Notes: a model not told the origin generated them from the letters alone. A DNA stretch of 64,000 bases from DATFNI01 sp963712305 (GCA_963712305.1 CAVQHI010000002.1:682001-746000); one strand, 5' to 3'. Shown: positions 35,144-44,916, numbered from the stretch's first letter. Program-made: numbers and translations.

Positions 35144-36049
35144 ATGAACACCTTTGATGAGTCCCTGCGATTGTATCTGCAATTTCTGCGGCTTGAAAAA
35201 GGACTTTCTGACAATACCTGCCATTCATACGAAAATGATCTGCGTCATTATCTGAGCTATATTGAAAACACATTCTCTGTCGCAGAACCCGCCGGCATTG
35301 ACCTAAGACATATTGAGAGATATCTCGAAGAATTGATGGAATTAGGCCTGGAGACCAGTACCCTCGCCAGAAATATATCGAGCATAAGAAGCTATCATGC
35401 TTTTCTTATATCGGAGGGATGGGCTGAAGCCAACCCTGCCGAATTAGTTGAACTGCCAAAACTAACCAGGCGATTGCCAGAGGTTCTGACTGTTGAGGAA
35501 GTGGAACGAATTCTTGATGAACCGGATACGAAAACACCCGTTGGATTGCGAGACCGTGCGATTCTTGAGTGTCTTTATGCAACAGGTATGCGTGTGAGTG
35601 AGTTAGTGTCGTTGACAAGACAACAGCTTGTTACTGAATTGCAGTTGGTTCGTGTTTTGGGAAAAGGCAGCAAAGAAAGATTGATTCCAATAGGTAAACC
35701 TGCACTTAAGGCCATCTCGGAATACTTGAAGTCTGCCCGCTCATTATTTACCAGTATCAATAAGGAAACCGATGACAAGCTCTTTCTGAATCAAAGAGGT
35801 GGCCCTTTGAGCCGGATGGGGGTTTACAATATCGTCAGAAAGTCTGCGAAGGAAGCGGGAATCAAAAAGAAAGTGTACCCGCATATTTTCAGGCATTCAT
35901 TTGCCACTCATCTATTGGAAGGGGGTGCCGATCTGCGGGATGTTCAGGAAATGCTGGGACACGTATCCATTATCACAACAGAAATATATACGCACGTCGA
36001 TCGAACATTCCTTCAACGTACTTATGATAACTTTCATCCACGGGCGTAA
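35144..36049 (+). CDS. xerD: Tyrosine recombinase XerD/XerC
   Basis: Site-specific recombinase that resolves chromosome dimers at dif. The 301 residues have the SAM-like N-terminal domain (SLRLYLQFLRLEKGLSDNT) and a catalytic domain with all six active residues: R150 (TGMRVSEL), K174 (GKGSKERLIP), H247 and R250 (HIFRHSFATHLL), H273 (LGHVSI) and the nucleophile Y282 (IYTHVD). XerD versus XerC is not certain. I prefer ATG 35144 to ATG 35138 because a frame beginning with GTG at the pgpH stop (GTGAAATAT...) ends in ATGA exactly there; both starts lack a Shine-Dalgarno. Confidence 0.92.
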   Translation: MNTFDESLRLYLQFLRLEKGLSDNTCHSYENDLRHYLSYIENTFSVAEPAGIDLRHIERYLEELMELGLETSTLARNISSIRSYHAFLISEGWAEANPAELVELPKLTRRLPEVLTVEEVERILDEPDTKTPVGLRDRAILECLYATGMRVSELVSLTRQQLVTELQLVRVLGKGSKERLIPIGKPALKAISEYLKSARSLFTSINKETDDKLFLNQRGGPLSRMGVYNIVRKSAKEAGIKKKVYPHIFRHSFATHLLEGGADLRDVQEMLGHVSIITTEIYTHVDRTFLQRTYDNFHPRA

Positions 36050-36101
36050 TCAGGTTATCAGTAAAAGTTCGATGAACAGCTCGATGTAGGTTAAACAAAA
36101 C

Positions 36102-36140
36102 AAAAAAATAAGGGCACCGGAATCCAATCCGTGTGCCCTT
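36102..36140 (-). terminator. Terminator of the small secreted CNA_B-like protein gene
   Basis: Minus-strand reading gives an 8-bp stem aagggcac/gtgccctt (36110-36117 with 36133-36140), an inner cgg/ccg pairing, then a run of seven T (A on the + strand). It may also stop xerD transcription. Confidence 0.82.
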
Positions 36141-36165
36141 GCTGTGATTGGCTAGTCAGCAATAG

Positions 36166-36540
36166 TTATTTGTTGTCGTCAGTTTTTTTCGGAGAAAGTT
36201 TGATGACAATTGTTTGTATATCGTCACCAACATTAACTTTTACTTCAGTATCCTGATACCCTTCGGCTGAAACTTTAAATGTATAGGTCCCCTGAGCCAG
36301 ACCTTCAATGGCGAATGATCCGGTATTGTCTGTTTTAACACTGATTTCAGAGTCTTTGACTGTAATCTCGGCATCGTTGATCAAATCATTTGTTTCTGCA
36401 TTGACTACTGTCCCAGTCAATGTGTAGGTTGAATCACTGATCACAACCTCAGGTGCTTTCGCAACGGATTGACTGGCAGTGATCAAACCAGTTAAAACAA
36501 CAGAGAAAATTGTGAGACAAAAAACAAACAAGCGTTTCAT
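36166..36540 (-). CDS. Small secreted protein with a carboxypeptidase-regulatory-like (CNA_B) domain
   Basis: 124-residue exported protein. The signal peptide ends near residue 28 (ITASQSVAKA). The mature part is one beta-sandwich of the carboxypeptidase regulatory-like family: YTLTGTVVNAETNDLINDAEITVKD near 39 and TFKVSAEGYQDTEVKVNV near 88, ending in a lysine/aspartate-rich tail. In larger proteins this domain precedes TonB-dependent receptors; here it stands alone. A gaggt sequence 7 bases before the ATG supports the start. Function unknown. Confidence 0.82.
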   Translation of the reverse strand: MKRLFVFCLTIFSVVLTGLITASQSVAKAPEVVISDSTYTLTGTVVNAETNDLINDAEITVKDSEISVKTDNTGSFAIEGLAQGTYTFKVSAEGYQDTEVKVNVGDDIQTIVIKLSPKKTDDNK

Positions 36541-36806
36541 TTTATTACCTCATAGTCGAGCTTGATTGACTGAATTGCTCAAATATTTTATTCAAACAAT
36601 TCACCAGCTAAGCTATTGATGAAGTCCTGATAAAGACACAGATAAGTGGTAAAAAAACAGGGTGGGTGGCATAATAACTATATGAGGGGCAAAAGGTTAT
36701 AGGAATCTAATATTTTCAGAGATCAATGCTCGCATAGCCTCTCATCTTAATACTCAGTACATTGAGATCATATTAGGCAGAGTGGTAATTCGAATAAGTG
36801 GAAATT

Positions 36807-37871
36807 ATGAAAGAAGAAAATAGCGAAGCGATACAGGCTATGAAGTGGGAGGATAATCACCTAAAGCTTATCGATCAGACGTATTTACCTGCACGCACCG
36901 TTTACATTGAATTGAATGACATTGGGCGAGTTTGGGAAGCAATTCGTAAGATGAAAGTAAGGGGAGCCCCAGCGATTGGAATAACCGCTGCTTATGGTTT
37001 GTACCTGGGGATACGTCAGCTTGATCTTCGCGATTTCGATAGTTTTTGGCTTGAACTGGACAGGCTTTCCGAATACCTTGCGAGCTCGCGCCCGACTGCA
37101 GTTAACCTCCAATGGGCTTTGGATCGCATCAAGAAAACCGTTTATGCCAATAAAGAACTGCCAGTCGACGAACTAAAAAAACTCGTATTGAAAACGGCAA
37201 TTACGATTCATGAAGAGGACAAACGTATCTGTAAGAATATCGGCTTAAACGGCGTTGAGCTTGTACCTGAAGACGCCGGGATTCTAACACACTGCAATAC
37301 AGGAAGCCTGGCAACCGGACAGTACGGAACTGCTTTATCCGTGATTTACCATGCGTTTATTGCTGAAAAGAATATTCATGTATGGGTGGATGAAACGCGC
37401 CCATATCTCCAGGGAGCAAGACTGACAGCGTGGGAGCTGCAGCAAGCCAAAATACCAATGCACTTAATTACTGACTCTATGGCCGGGTACCTGATGAAAC
37501 AGGGAAAAGTGGATATGGTTATCGTTGGCGCGGACCGTATTGTCGCCAACGGAGATACGGCCAATAAAATCGGAACTTACAGTGTCGCTGTTTTGGCAAA
37601 ACAGCACGGCATTCCATTTTATGTGGCGGCTCCGCTATCGACATTTGACATGAGCATGAAAAATGGTGATGAAATCCCAATTGAAGAGCGTGATGCCGAC
37701 GAGGTGCGTATGATTCGCAATCAGCATATTGCCCCGGAAAAAGTTCCGGTATATAACCCGGCTTTTGATGTGACTCCTGGTGAACTGGTAACTGCATTTG
37801 TTACCGAAAAAGGGATAATCAAACCAGACTATCACAAAACCTTGCCCGCACTTTTTGCAGATCAGGACTGA
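36807..37871 (+). CDS. mtnA: S-methyl-5-thioribose-1-phosphate isomerase
   Basis: Isomerises methylthioribose-1-phosphate to methylthioribulose-1-phosphate in methionine salvage. The 354 residues contain KVRGAPAIGITAAYG near 50, the catalytic C163 in THCNTGSLATGQYGTALSV and catalytic D243 in GADRIVANGDTANKIGTY, and the conserved VDETRPYLQGARLTAWEL near 194. Length is normal. The related eIF2B-alpha-like ribose-1,5-bisphosphate isomerases differ in these motifs. ATG 36807 is preferred to the in-frame GTG at 36798. No other mtn gene is nearby. Its 3' end overlaps the convergent YtxJ-like gene by 10 bases. Confidence 0.94.
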   Translation: MKEENSEAIQAMKWEDNHLKLIDQTYLPARTVYIELNDIGRVWEAIRKMKVRGAPAIGITAAYGLYLGIRQLDLRDFDSFWLELDRLSEYLASSRPTAVNLQWALDRIKKTVYANKELPVDELKKLVLKTAITIHEEDKRICKNIGLNGVELVPEDAGILTHCNTGSLATGQYGTALSVIYHAFIAEKNIHVWVDETRPYLQGARLTAWELQQAKIPMHLITDSMAGYLMKQGKVDMVIVGADRIVANGDTANKIGTYSVAVLAKQHGIPFYVAAPLSTFDMSMKNGDEIPIEERDADEVRMIRNQHIAPEKVPVYNPAFDVTPGELVTAFVTEKGIIKPDYHKTLPALFADQD

Positions 37872-38221
37872 TCCTTGTGGTTTTGGATGGCATTAAGGAT
37901 GACTTCTTCCTGAATAGCTCCGTGGCTTTTGTGTAGAATAACCTGTTCGTCGCTGATTATCAGTAATTGGGGGCTTTCGTGAGGTATTTTAAATCGCGCA
38001 GCTACAGAATTGGATATAGGTCGTGAGGCTATTACATCCAGATAGTAGATATCAGCTTTGTCATTAACTTTTGGCCCTATCGAGTCCAGCCTTTGATACG
38101 CCCGAGAGCTTATAGAACAACGTGTGCTGTGTTTGAAAATAATTTGAGGGCGTTTGTGCGATTCTGAAATAATCGAGTCTATCTGATCTTCCGTGGATAG
38201 TGTTTCCCAGTTGTCGGGCAT
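37862..38221 (-). CDS. YtxJ/BrxC-like (DUF2847) thioredoxin-fold protein
   Basis: 119-residue monothiol protein of the YtxJ (BrxC) family, linked in Firmicutes and Bacteroidota to bacillithiol redox chemistry. The single cysteine C35 lies in FKHSTRCSISSRAY; the usual family spelling is CPIS, so a proline is replaced by serine. The rest of the thioredoxin-like fold is visible (ADIYYLDVIASRPISNSVAARFKI, ESPQLLIISD with the cis-proline). It implies the host makes a low-molecular-weight thiol such as bacillithiol, which is inference. The 3' end overlaps mtnA on the other strand. Confidence 0.85.
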   Translation of the reverse strand: MPDNWETLSTEDQIDSIISESHKRPQIIFKHSTRCSISSRAYQRLDSIGPKVNDKADIYYLDVIASRPISNSVAARFKIPHESPQLLIISDEQVILHKSHGAIQEEVILNAIQNHKDQS

Positions 38222-38281
38222 GTTAGCATAATCTTAGCAAAAAAATTGTGTCTTATCATAGGTTAAATAGTAATCCCAAAG

Positions 38282-41200
38282 ATGAAATGTTTATCAGTAG
38301 CTATAAAAAATATACATCAAAAAAGGGTACAATTATGTGTAAAAAGGTTATTTGGTTATCTATTCTGTATTTTTGCCTGTTGCCTGTTGCCTGTTGCCTG
38401 TTGCCTGTTGCCTGTTGCCTGTTGCCTGTTGCCTGTTGCCGTTGCCGGTTATGCGCAAGGCCATAACTATAAGAATCCCACCAAGGAAGCATTAGTATAT
38501 CTTTCAGACTATATCTTAAATGAAGATATTGGAGATGCGAGACTGTCATCTAATTCGCAGAAAATTAGGTCTGAATATGTTCAGGCATTTGCCCGGTTAT
38601 ATGAAAAATACGGTACTTTAAAGATTAAATAATTGCTTCCAAATAGTAAAAAAGGAGTGATGACTAAATATGTAAAGCGTTTAAATAGAGTGATTCATCT
38701 TCATAATGAGCCTTACAGATTTATAACCATAACATACAATGACAGTATTGATGATAAAGAGTTCAAAAGTGACTTAATGAAGCTGCCATTTGTAAAAACT
38801 GTTTAGGTACCTTCCGATTTTGTTCCAACCAGTACCATGCCTGATGATCCAAGATTTTATACAAACGACTATGCATATTTTTCTGTCGAATACGACAGTT
38901 GGTATCTTAGAACTACTCAATTTCCAGAAGCATGGGATATCACTAAAGGAAGCAACAATGTTATAGTTGGGGTTCCTGATCATTTTAATTCCTGGGGTGG
39001 ACAAACGATTGCAGACTTGCAAACGCAAGCCAATGGTGGGAATGTATATAACTATTACAATCGTGGAAGATTCCAACGATTATCATGGTCCCAGTGTGCT
39101 TAGCTTAATTGCTGCCACTACAGATAATAATACAGGGATGGCAGCCACAATGTGGCATGTTACAGCAGTACCTGCAAAAGAGTTTAATTCTGGAGTTTAT
39201 AAATTAGTTTATGGAAATGGCCCAGGTAGTCCAATCCCAAACATTATTAGTATGAGTTATATGACGACTGGTTATAATTCAACATTAGTACAGGCTCTTC
39301 AAGACGCACTTGATAAAGGGATTATTCTAGTAGCAGCAACGGGCAATAGTTTAAATGATCCCAATCAGGAATTTTTTGGCACCCCTCAGGCTCGTCTGCC
39401 CTATGATTTTTACGGCTACGATTCTTTAGGCAATCTGGAACAGGTTATCGGCGTTTCAGCTACAGGTTATCAGCGTGAGGGGACATACGGTGGGAAACAT
39501 TATTCGGCCAGTGTTTCTTTTGATACTCTTAAAGAATTTCGCTGGGATGGAGAGTTGCGAAATTATAGTTTTGACGCTCATCCTGCTTATCCGTCTGATG
39601 ATATATGGAATTATAGCACATCTACTGACATACTTAATGATCCGGAACATGCTTTTGTGGATGTCGCTGCGCCGGGGATGAGTATACTAACTGTTGATGC
39701 AGGCTGGTATTCCCGACCCTATTCAACGAATGACAGATATTTTTATCCAAGTGGAACCTCTCAGGCAGCGCCAATTGTTGCCGGAATGATTGGGCTCATG
39801 CTGTCTGTAAATCCAAATTTAACACCAGCCCAGGTTTATAAAATTGTGACAAGTACCACAGACCGGGATCCGGTATCGCTGCCTCCGGGCACATCCATTC
39901 ATACATTGGCTGATGGCCGCAAATATGATAAGTATAACGGTTTCGGACGCATCAATGCCTACAAAGCTGTAAAGTATACCCTTGAACATTATGGAGGCAC
40001 TTTAACACAAGATGCAACACTACCTCAGGGGAGTACCTGGACTTTGTACAAAAATGTCTATATAGATGGTGCATCTACGCTGACCATACCACAAGGGGTC
40101 CATTTAAAAATGGCCTCAAACGTTGAAATTGTGGTCAGACCGGGTTCCAAAATTATGGCCAACGGAACCTCCGCTGATCCGGTCCGTTTTGAACGCGCTG
40201 ATCCTAATCAGCAATGGAACACGATTGCCTTGCAGGGCAACGGAAACACCTTCAACTGGTGCCTGTTTGAAGGGGCAAGTACGAATGTATCGGTGGAGAG
40301 CGATAATAACCAGTTTAATCACTGTACGTTTCGTAATGCCTGGCGGGGTATCGGGACCTACTATAATCAGTCGGGCGACGGACAGCTGAGCTATTTCAAG
40401 CTGAATTACTGTATGGTTGAAGACAACACCAGCGTGGGCGTAGTGGTCTACCACTCCGATGCCGGTTTTGCGCACACGACGATTCAGCATAACGCTTCAG
40501 CCGGATTATGGTTGTATGACAGCCCGGCCCATGATTTCTTTGAAACTGCCATCATCGACAATGCCACCGATAATTCCGGACGGGATGGGGTAGAAGTAGT
40601 GGGAGGCAGTGATGTGATTCTGTTTACGTATGATGGGGTTAACTACGGCCCCGGCCAGAACCGGATTGCCAACAATCCCGGAGATCAGGTCCTGAACGAC
40701 TATTCCTCCACTTTGAACCTGGGTATTCCCAATACCCCGGACTGGGGATTTAACGGAATCTTTGGCGGGTCCGGATACCGGGTAAATAATGAGAATTCTT
40801 CCACAGTCAGTGCGGGGGAAGACTGGTGGGGAACGTCTAGTCCTTCTTCCAGTCTGTTCAACGGCCCGGTGGATTATTCCTACTACCTGACGTTTGACCC
40901 GAGCGGTGGGGCAGGTGTGGGTTCCAGTAACTATCCGGGAAAAATGGCTCCCTCGGTTTCTGAACCCGTATTAGTACAAAAGAAAACAAGCAAAGTTTCA
41001 TCAGAGACCTCTGGAGTAAAAATGGTCACCTCTTCAACAACGGCTGCTACCGGCACGAAGAAACAGGAACGAGAGATCAGAAGGGAACAGATACATGACC
41101 TTTGGGGCAAGATTAGCCAGGCACCGGACGCCAAAAGTAAAATGAAAGACATAAGGGAATTATACCGCCTGCACCTTATGTCAGTGTATGATACCAGTTT

Positions 41201-41918
41201 TGCCACGGAACGGAGACAAGACCGGACCATTTGGGATGGATTGATCCAAGGTTACCTGTCCGGATCCCAGACCGGTCCCAGTTCTCTGTCGTCTTCTCAG
41301 GCGGAACATCTCATGCTCACGGACCTTCACGAAGCCTACCGGTCCGGGCGATACGTGGAGGCACGAAATAAGATTGACCAGTATAAGCCTTATATCACCT
41401 CTGCCAAGGGTAACATTGCTTTGATGGTTAACCAGATGAATTTATTGGATCAGCAAGGCTCCTATCAGCAGGAACTGGCACTGCTGGACAAGGTGGAACA
41501 GGCAGAAGTAAAACTGGGAGAACCGGCCAAACAGGTAGCGGCCCGCTACCAGATTGCCCGTGAAAATATACAGGAGGCCCTGGGACAGGTAGCCGGTTCC
41601 GGTTCTAATGGAGCAGCCGGAAACAAAGCAGACAGTGTTGTCTCCGTAAAACCGGCCCGGACCACCTTAAACGCCAATTATCCCAACCCGTTCAACCCGA
41701 CAACAACGATCCGTTATCAGTTGGCAAAGGGCAGCCACGTCCGGTTGACGGTTTGGAATATCCTGGGCCGGCGGGTAGTCACTTTGGTGAATTCCAACCA
41801 GCAGAAAGGAGTGCATCAGGTCACCTTCAATGCTTCGCAACTGGCCAGTGGGGTATACTTCTACCGCCTGCAGGCTGGTGATAGAGTGTTGGTGAAGAAG
41901 ATGTTGTTGATGAAGTAA
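38282..41918 (+). pseudogene. Subtilisin-like (S8) secreted protease with PNPFNP sorting domain, degraded
   Basis: A single gene can be traced through several lesions. In one frame: a signal-peptide region containing the heptamer array, a propeptide-like part, a TAA at 38630-38632, more propeptide, a TAG at 38804-38806, then DPRFYTNDYAYF..PEAWDITKGSNNVIVGVPDHFNSWGG with the likely catalytic Asp codon at 38978. Near 39050-39065 the frame shifts by one; the second frame holds the catalytic His (NDYHGPSV, codon 39084) and Ser (SGTSQAAP, codon 39759), a parallel beta-helix-like region (about 40000-40560), a charged helical stretch and the C-terminal sorting domain ending VLVKKMLLMK. The triad is thus split between frames, so no active enzyme is expected. 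Confidence 0.85.
38373..38446 (+). repeat. Heptamer tandem array (TTGCCTG)n inside a signal-peptide region
   Basis: Nine exact TTGCCTG units occupy 38373-38435, followed by ttgcc and a one-base-short last unit. It encodes a repeating CLLPVAC-type hydrophobic peptide in all frames without a stop. The best-looking signal-peptide start, ATG 38335 (MCKKVIWLSILYF), is out of frame with the downstream protein; loss of one unit or gain of two would join them. ATG 38282 is in frame at present. Confidence 0.93.
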
Positions 41919-41925
41919 TGGGGCC

Positions 41926-41966
41926 AAACCCTCCAAGGATTTCGAACTCTTGGTGGGTTTTGGATT
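41926..41966 (+). terminator. Hairpin between the protease remnant and the next secreted protein
   Basis: 12-bp stem with one mismatch (aaaccctccaag at 41926-41937 with cttggtgggttt at 41949-41960), 11-base loop, then tggatttt. It may be a weak terminator or attenuating structure in the 66-base gap. Confidence 0.5.
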
Positions 41967-41984
41967 TTAAACGAGAGGCATATT

Positions 41985-44159
41985 ATGATAAAAAAGTACA
42001 TCCTTATATCATTCAGTAATCCGTTAAAACGGTTTATAGGATTATGTTTGCTGCTTATGGTTTCAACGCCCCTTTTTGCCCAGAGTACTTCACAATGGGA
42101 TCGCCTGGGTCCTTTTGGCGGACCGGTAATCAACATTCGTGAGGATGGCCATGGCGTACTTTGGGCAACGGGTTATGAAGGGGTATTCCGGTCAAATGAC
42201 GGCGGGAATACGTGGCAGTTATTGGTTCGGTTACAAGAAGCCGGCCGGTTAACTGTGCACGATTCCATCATTGTGGTTGGTTATTATGGAGGGACACTCA
42301 CTTCATTCGACTATGGGGGCCACTGGAACACGTTCCATTTCAGCGATAACAATGGGACTCCAATTGATCTGGCTATTAGTGAAGACACGTTGTATTTGAC
42401 TGCAAGCTACGCCATTCCCTTAGGTGCATACAGGGCATCCTCTAACTATCCATCCGGAATATTACGATCGACGGATATGGGTAAAACCTGGAATTCTTAT
42501 GCTCTTAGCTCAAGCTCTGCAAGCCATTTTAGAGTAAATAGAAACGGAAGAATTTATATCATTACAAGTGGTGGAAACTATATTCTCTATAGTGATAACG
42601 GCAGTAATTGGGACACATTAAACATAAAGCAGAAATATGGAAGTGCAGTATCTTTAGTGACGGTTGCAGATACGTCAGTATTTTTTGGAACAACACATGA
42701 TCTCTATAGAATAATCGGAAAGATCCCTTCCGTAACTTCTGCTGGGTTACCAGTCGATGCCAGCCGGTTATATTCCGATGAAGATCGTTTGTTTGTGGCC
42801 TCTGGCGACACACTATACTGGTCAGATGACCTTGGCGGGAGCTGGCATACGACCTCCTATCCGGCTGCAAGTGTAAATGACGCTATCACGCTTAATAGCG
42901 ACATTCTGTTGACCACAAATAAACAGGGATTAATTCGTCATTCTGCCGTCTTGAATAGCTGGATTTCATCAAATACAGGCTTAAGCATTGCACCGATGAC
43001 GGATGCATCATCATTTACGATATCACCGGAAGATTCCATATTTGCGGGTGTCAGCTATAACGGAGTCAAAAGGTACGAGGAAAACGGTACGTGGTCGTAT
43101 ATAGGTCCGGATAGTGTAACCATAACCAGTGTTGCTTACTCACCTGATGGTACACTATATGCACTTTCGGGGAATTCTTTATACCGGCGTTCAACCCAAG
43201 ACTATACATGGCAAAAGGAAAGCTTATCTGATCTCTCCCCATACAAACACCAACGGCTGTTTATCCCTGCAGACGGGATCTTGTATTTACAACGGGATGT
43301 GGGTTCGGGGAAAACGGTATACCGCTCAGTTGACAAAGGAACTCATTGGGATTCTCTTTTTTCCGGTGCGTATATACAGCAATTGATAAGTGACCGCACC
43401 GGTCGGTTATACGCCACAATGAGTGACTCTTACTTATCTAATTATGGGACCCTCTTTTCATCTACCGATTCCGGAAATACCTGGCAGTCACTTAATAACG
43501 TAAAAATTGAAAGTATCTACAAATGGGGTAACGATTCTCTTTTGGCAGGTACCAGCTATAACGGCGTAGTTCTTGTTACCAACCATGGTACAGACTGGAG
43601 TTCTCTGGGAAGTCCGGGTGGGAGTGATATTGGTCTGGTTGCCGGTGACACAAAGGGCTATATATTTGCCTATTCATTAGCCAATCAAAAAGCTTATGCA
43701 TGGAACAGAGATAATCCCGTATGGCGGAACATTACATTTCCGGATCTGTCTTATCGTAGTAGCCTGTCCGGCTATAGCAGCATGCTTATCGATGGCCAAC
43801 ACAAAGTTATTGTCTGGGGGAAAGATCGCGGAATCTTCCGTAGTAACGTAAGTACACTTATTCTTCCGGTAAACCGGGATAATTCAAACCGGCCAACTGC
43901 CCTTCAACTCCACCAAAACTATCCCAACCCGTTCAATCCCACCACCACCATCCGGTTTGAACTTGTTCGTCCGGGACCGGTGCGACTGACGGTGTTTAAT
44001 GTGTTGGGGCAGCAGGTTTCGGTGTTGGTTAACAGCCGGCAGACCTCCGGAAATCATCAGGTTACCTTTAATGCCTCGCAACTTGGTAGTGGGGTTTACT
44101 TTTATCGCTTGCAGGCTGGTGATAGAGTGTTGGTGAAGAAGATGTTGTTGATGAAGTGA
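41985..44159 (+). CDS. Secreted propeller-repeat protein with PNPFNP-type C-terminal sorting domain
   Basis: 724-residue exported protein. A signal peptide ends near residue 33 (MVSTPLFAQ). The body carries many BNR/Asp-box-like and YCF48-like propeller repeats (RSNDGGNTWQLL, RSTDMGKTWNSY, WSDDLGGSWHT, SSTDSGNTWQSL). The last 85 residues are a type-A-like sorting domain (HQNYPNPFNPTTTIRFEL..VFNVLGQQV..GVYFYRLQAG..KKMLLMK), which in relatives directs export through the type IX system. The ATG is preceded by gagagg. The final 47 bases are identical to the end of the protease remnant. The ligand is unknown. Confidence 0.88.
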   Translation: MIKKYILISFSNPLKRFIGLCLLLMVSTPLFAQSTSQWDRLGPFGGPVINIREDGHGVLWATGYEGVFRSNDGGNTWQLLVRLQEAGRLTVHDSIIVVGYYGGTLTSFDYGGHWNTFHFSDNNGTPIDLAISEDTLYLTASYAIPLGAYRASSNYPSGILRSTDMGKTWNSYALSSSSASHFRVNRNGRIYIITSGGNYILYSDNGSNWDTLNIKQKYGSAVSLVTVADTSVFFGTTHDLYRIIGKIPSVTSAGLPVDASRLYSDEDRLFVASGDTLYWSDDLGGSWHTTSYPAASVNDAITLNSDILLTTNKQGLIRHSAVLNSWISSNTGLSIAPMTDASSFTISPEDSIFAGVSYNGVKRYEENGTWSYIGPDSVTITSVAYSPDGTLYALSGNSLYRRSTQDYTWQKESLSDLSPYKHQRLFIPADGILYLQRDVGSGKTVYRSVDKGTHWDSLFSGAYIQQLISDRTGRLYATMSDSYLSNYGTLFSSTDSGNTWQSLNNVKIESIYKWGNDSLLAGTSYNGVVLVTNHGTDWSSLGSPGGSDIGLVAGDTKGYIFAYSLANQKAYAWNRDNPVWRNITFPDLSYRSSLSGYSSMLIDGQHKVIVWGKDRGIFRSNVSTLILPVNRDNSNRPTALQLHQNYPNPFNPTTTIRFELVRPGPVRLTVFNVLGQQVSVLVNSRQTSGNHQVTFNASQLGSGVYFYRLQAGDRVLVKKMLLMK

Positions 44160-44178
44160 TGCATTTAGTAGACGCCTG

Positions 44179-44238
44179 ACAGGGTCCGGACCCTGTAAAG
44201 AAAAAACCTCCAGGGTTTTAGAAAACCCTGGAGGTTTT
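44179..44238. terminator. Bidirectional terminator with an 18-bp palindrome
   Basis: A perfect 18-bp palindrome (acagggtccggaccctgt, 44179-44196) is followed by a perfect 17-bp stem with a 2-base loop (44203-44219 with 44222-44238) flanked by A4 and T4. It separates the convergent secreted-protein and Sua5-like genes. Confidence 0.88.
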
Positions 44239-44247
44239 AAGGCACAG

Positions 44248-44916
44248 CTACACTTCAACAAGTTGTTTATCGTACTGGCTGAATACATCTTCAAGTTTTG
44301 CCAGTCCCAGGCCGCGACGCAGAATAACAGCCCGATCACCTGTCAAATCAATAATGGATGTTTGTTGTTTGGTCAGGTTTTGTTCATCATCAATAATGTA
44401 GTCGACCTGATTGTCCATGAAGTGGAACATTTCATCGCGGTCGAGGTATAGTTCATTTCGTTCGTTGAGATCCGGGCTTTTAGCAGTGGTAGATAGCAGG
44501 GGATCCCCCAGTTCTTCAACGAGTTTTTGACAAATCGGGTAGTCTGGTACACGAATGCCAATTGTTTTGCGCCTGGGATGTTGAAGCAGCCGTGGTACTG
44601 ATTTAGTGGCTGGCAATACAAATGTGTAAGGTCCCGGAATCAGGCGCTTTATGATTTTAAAGTTATCGTCTGAAACTAACGCAAACTTCGAAATTCCTGA
44701 CAGAGAATCACATATAAGAGTCATGAGGTGATCTTCCTTTAACTGCCTGATCTGACGAATTCTGTCAATTCCTTTTTTATTATTGAAAACGCATCCTAGA
44801 GCATACTGGCTATCTGTGGGGAATAATACTACGGATCCCTGTCGCAGATAATCAGATGCTTCGAAAATTCTTTTTTGGTGAGGAGTTACAGGATGGATTT
44901 TTATCTTCGTTGCCAT
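44248..44916 (-). CDS. Sua5/YciO/YrdC family protein
   Basis: 222-residue protein of the family that makes threonylcarbamoyl-AMP for the t6A37 modification of tRNA. Visible blocks are GSVVLFPTDSQYALGC near 27, RIRQIRQLKEDHLMTLICDSL near 52 (normally KxR..K binding ATP and bicarbonate), IPGPYTFVLPATKSVPRLL near 92 and TIGIRVPDYPICQKLVEELGDPLLSTTAKSP near 117. The QLKEDH spelling in place of KGR..NKP is the YciO-like variant, so it may be a paralogue rather than the main TsaC. The start is the ATG at 44916. Confidence 0.87.
   Translation of the reverse strand: MATKIKIHPVTPHQKRIFEASDYLRQGSVVLFPTDSQYALGCVFNNKKGIDRIRQIRQLKEDHLMTLICDSLSGISKFALVSDDNFKIIKRLIPGPYTFVLPATKSVPRLLQHPRRKTIGIRVPDYPICQKLVEELGDPLLSTTAKSPDLNERNELYLDRDEMFHFMDNQVDYIIDDEQNLTKQQTSIIDLTGDRAVILRRGLGLAKLEDVFSQYDKQLVEV

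Noticed and set aside
38248..38466. 72-codon frame starting before the heptamer array
   Set aside because: It is the out-of-frame reading of the protease signal-peptide region and ends just after the array; treated as part of the pseudogene.
38301..38549. 82-codon minus-strand frame with a TGNRQQA repeat
   Set aside because: Antisense translation of the heptamer array; any 7-base repeat without stops gives such a frame.
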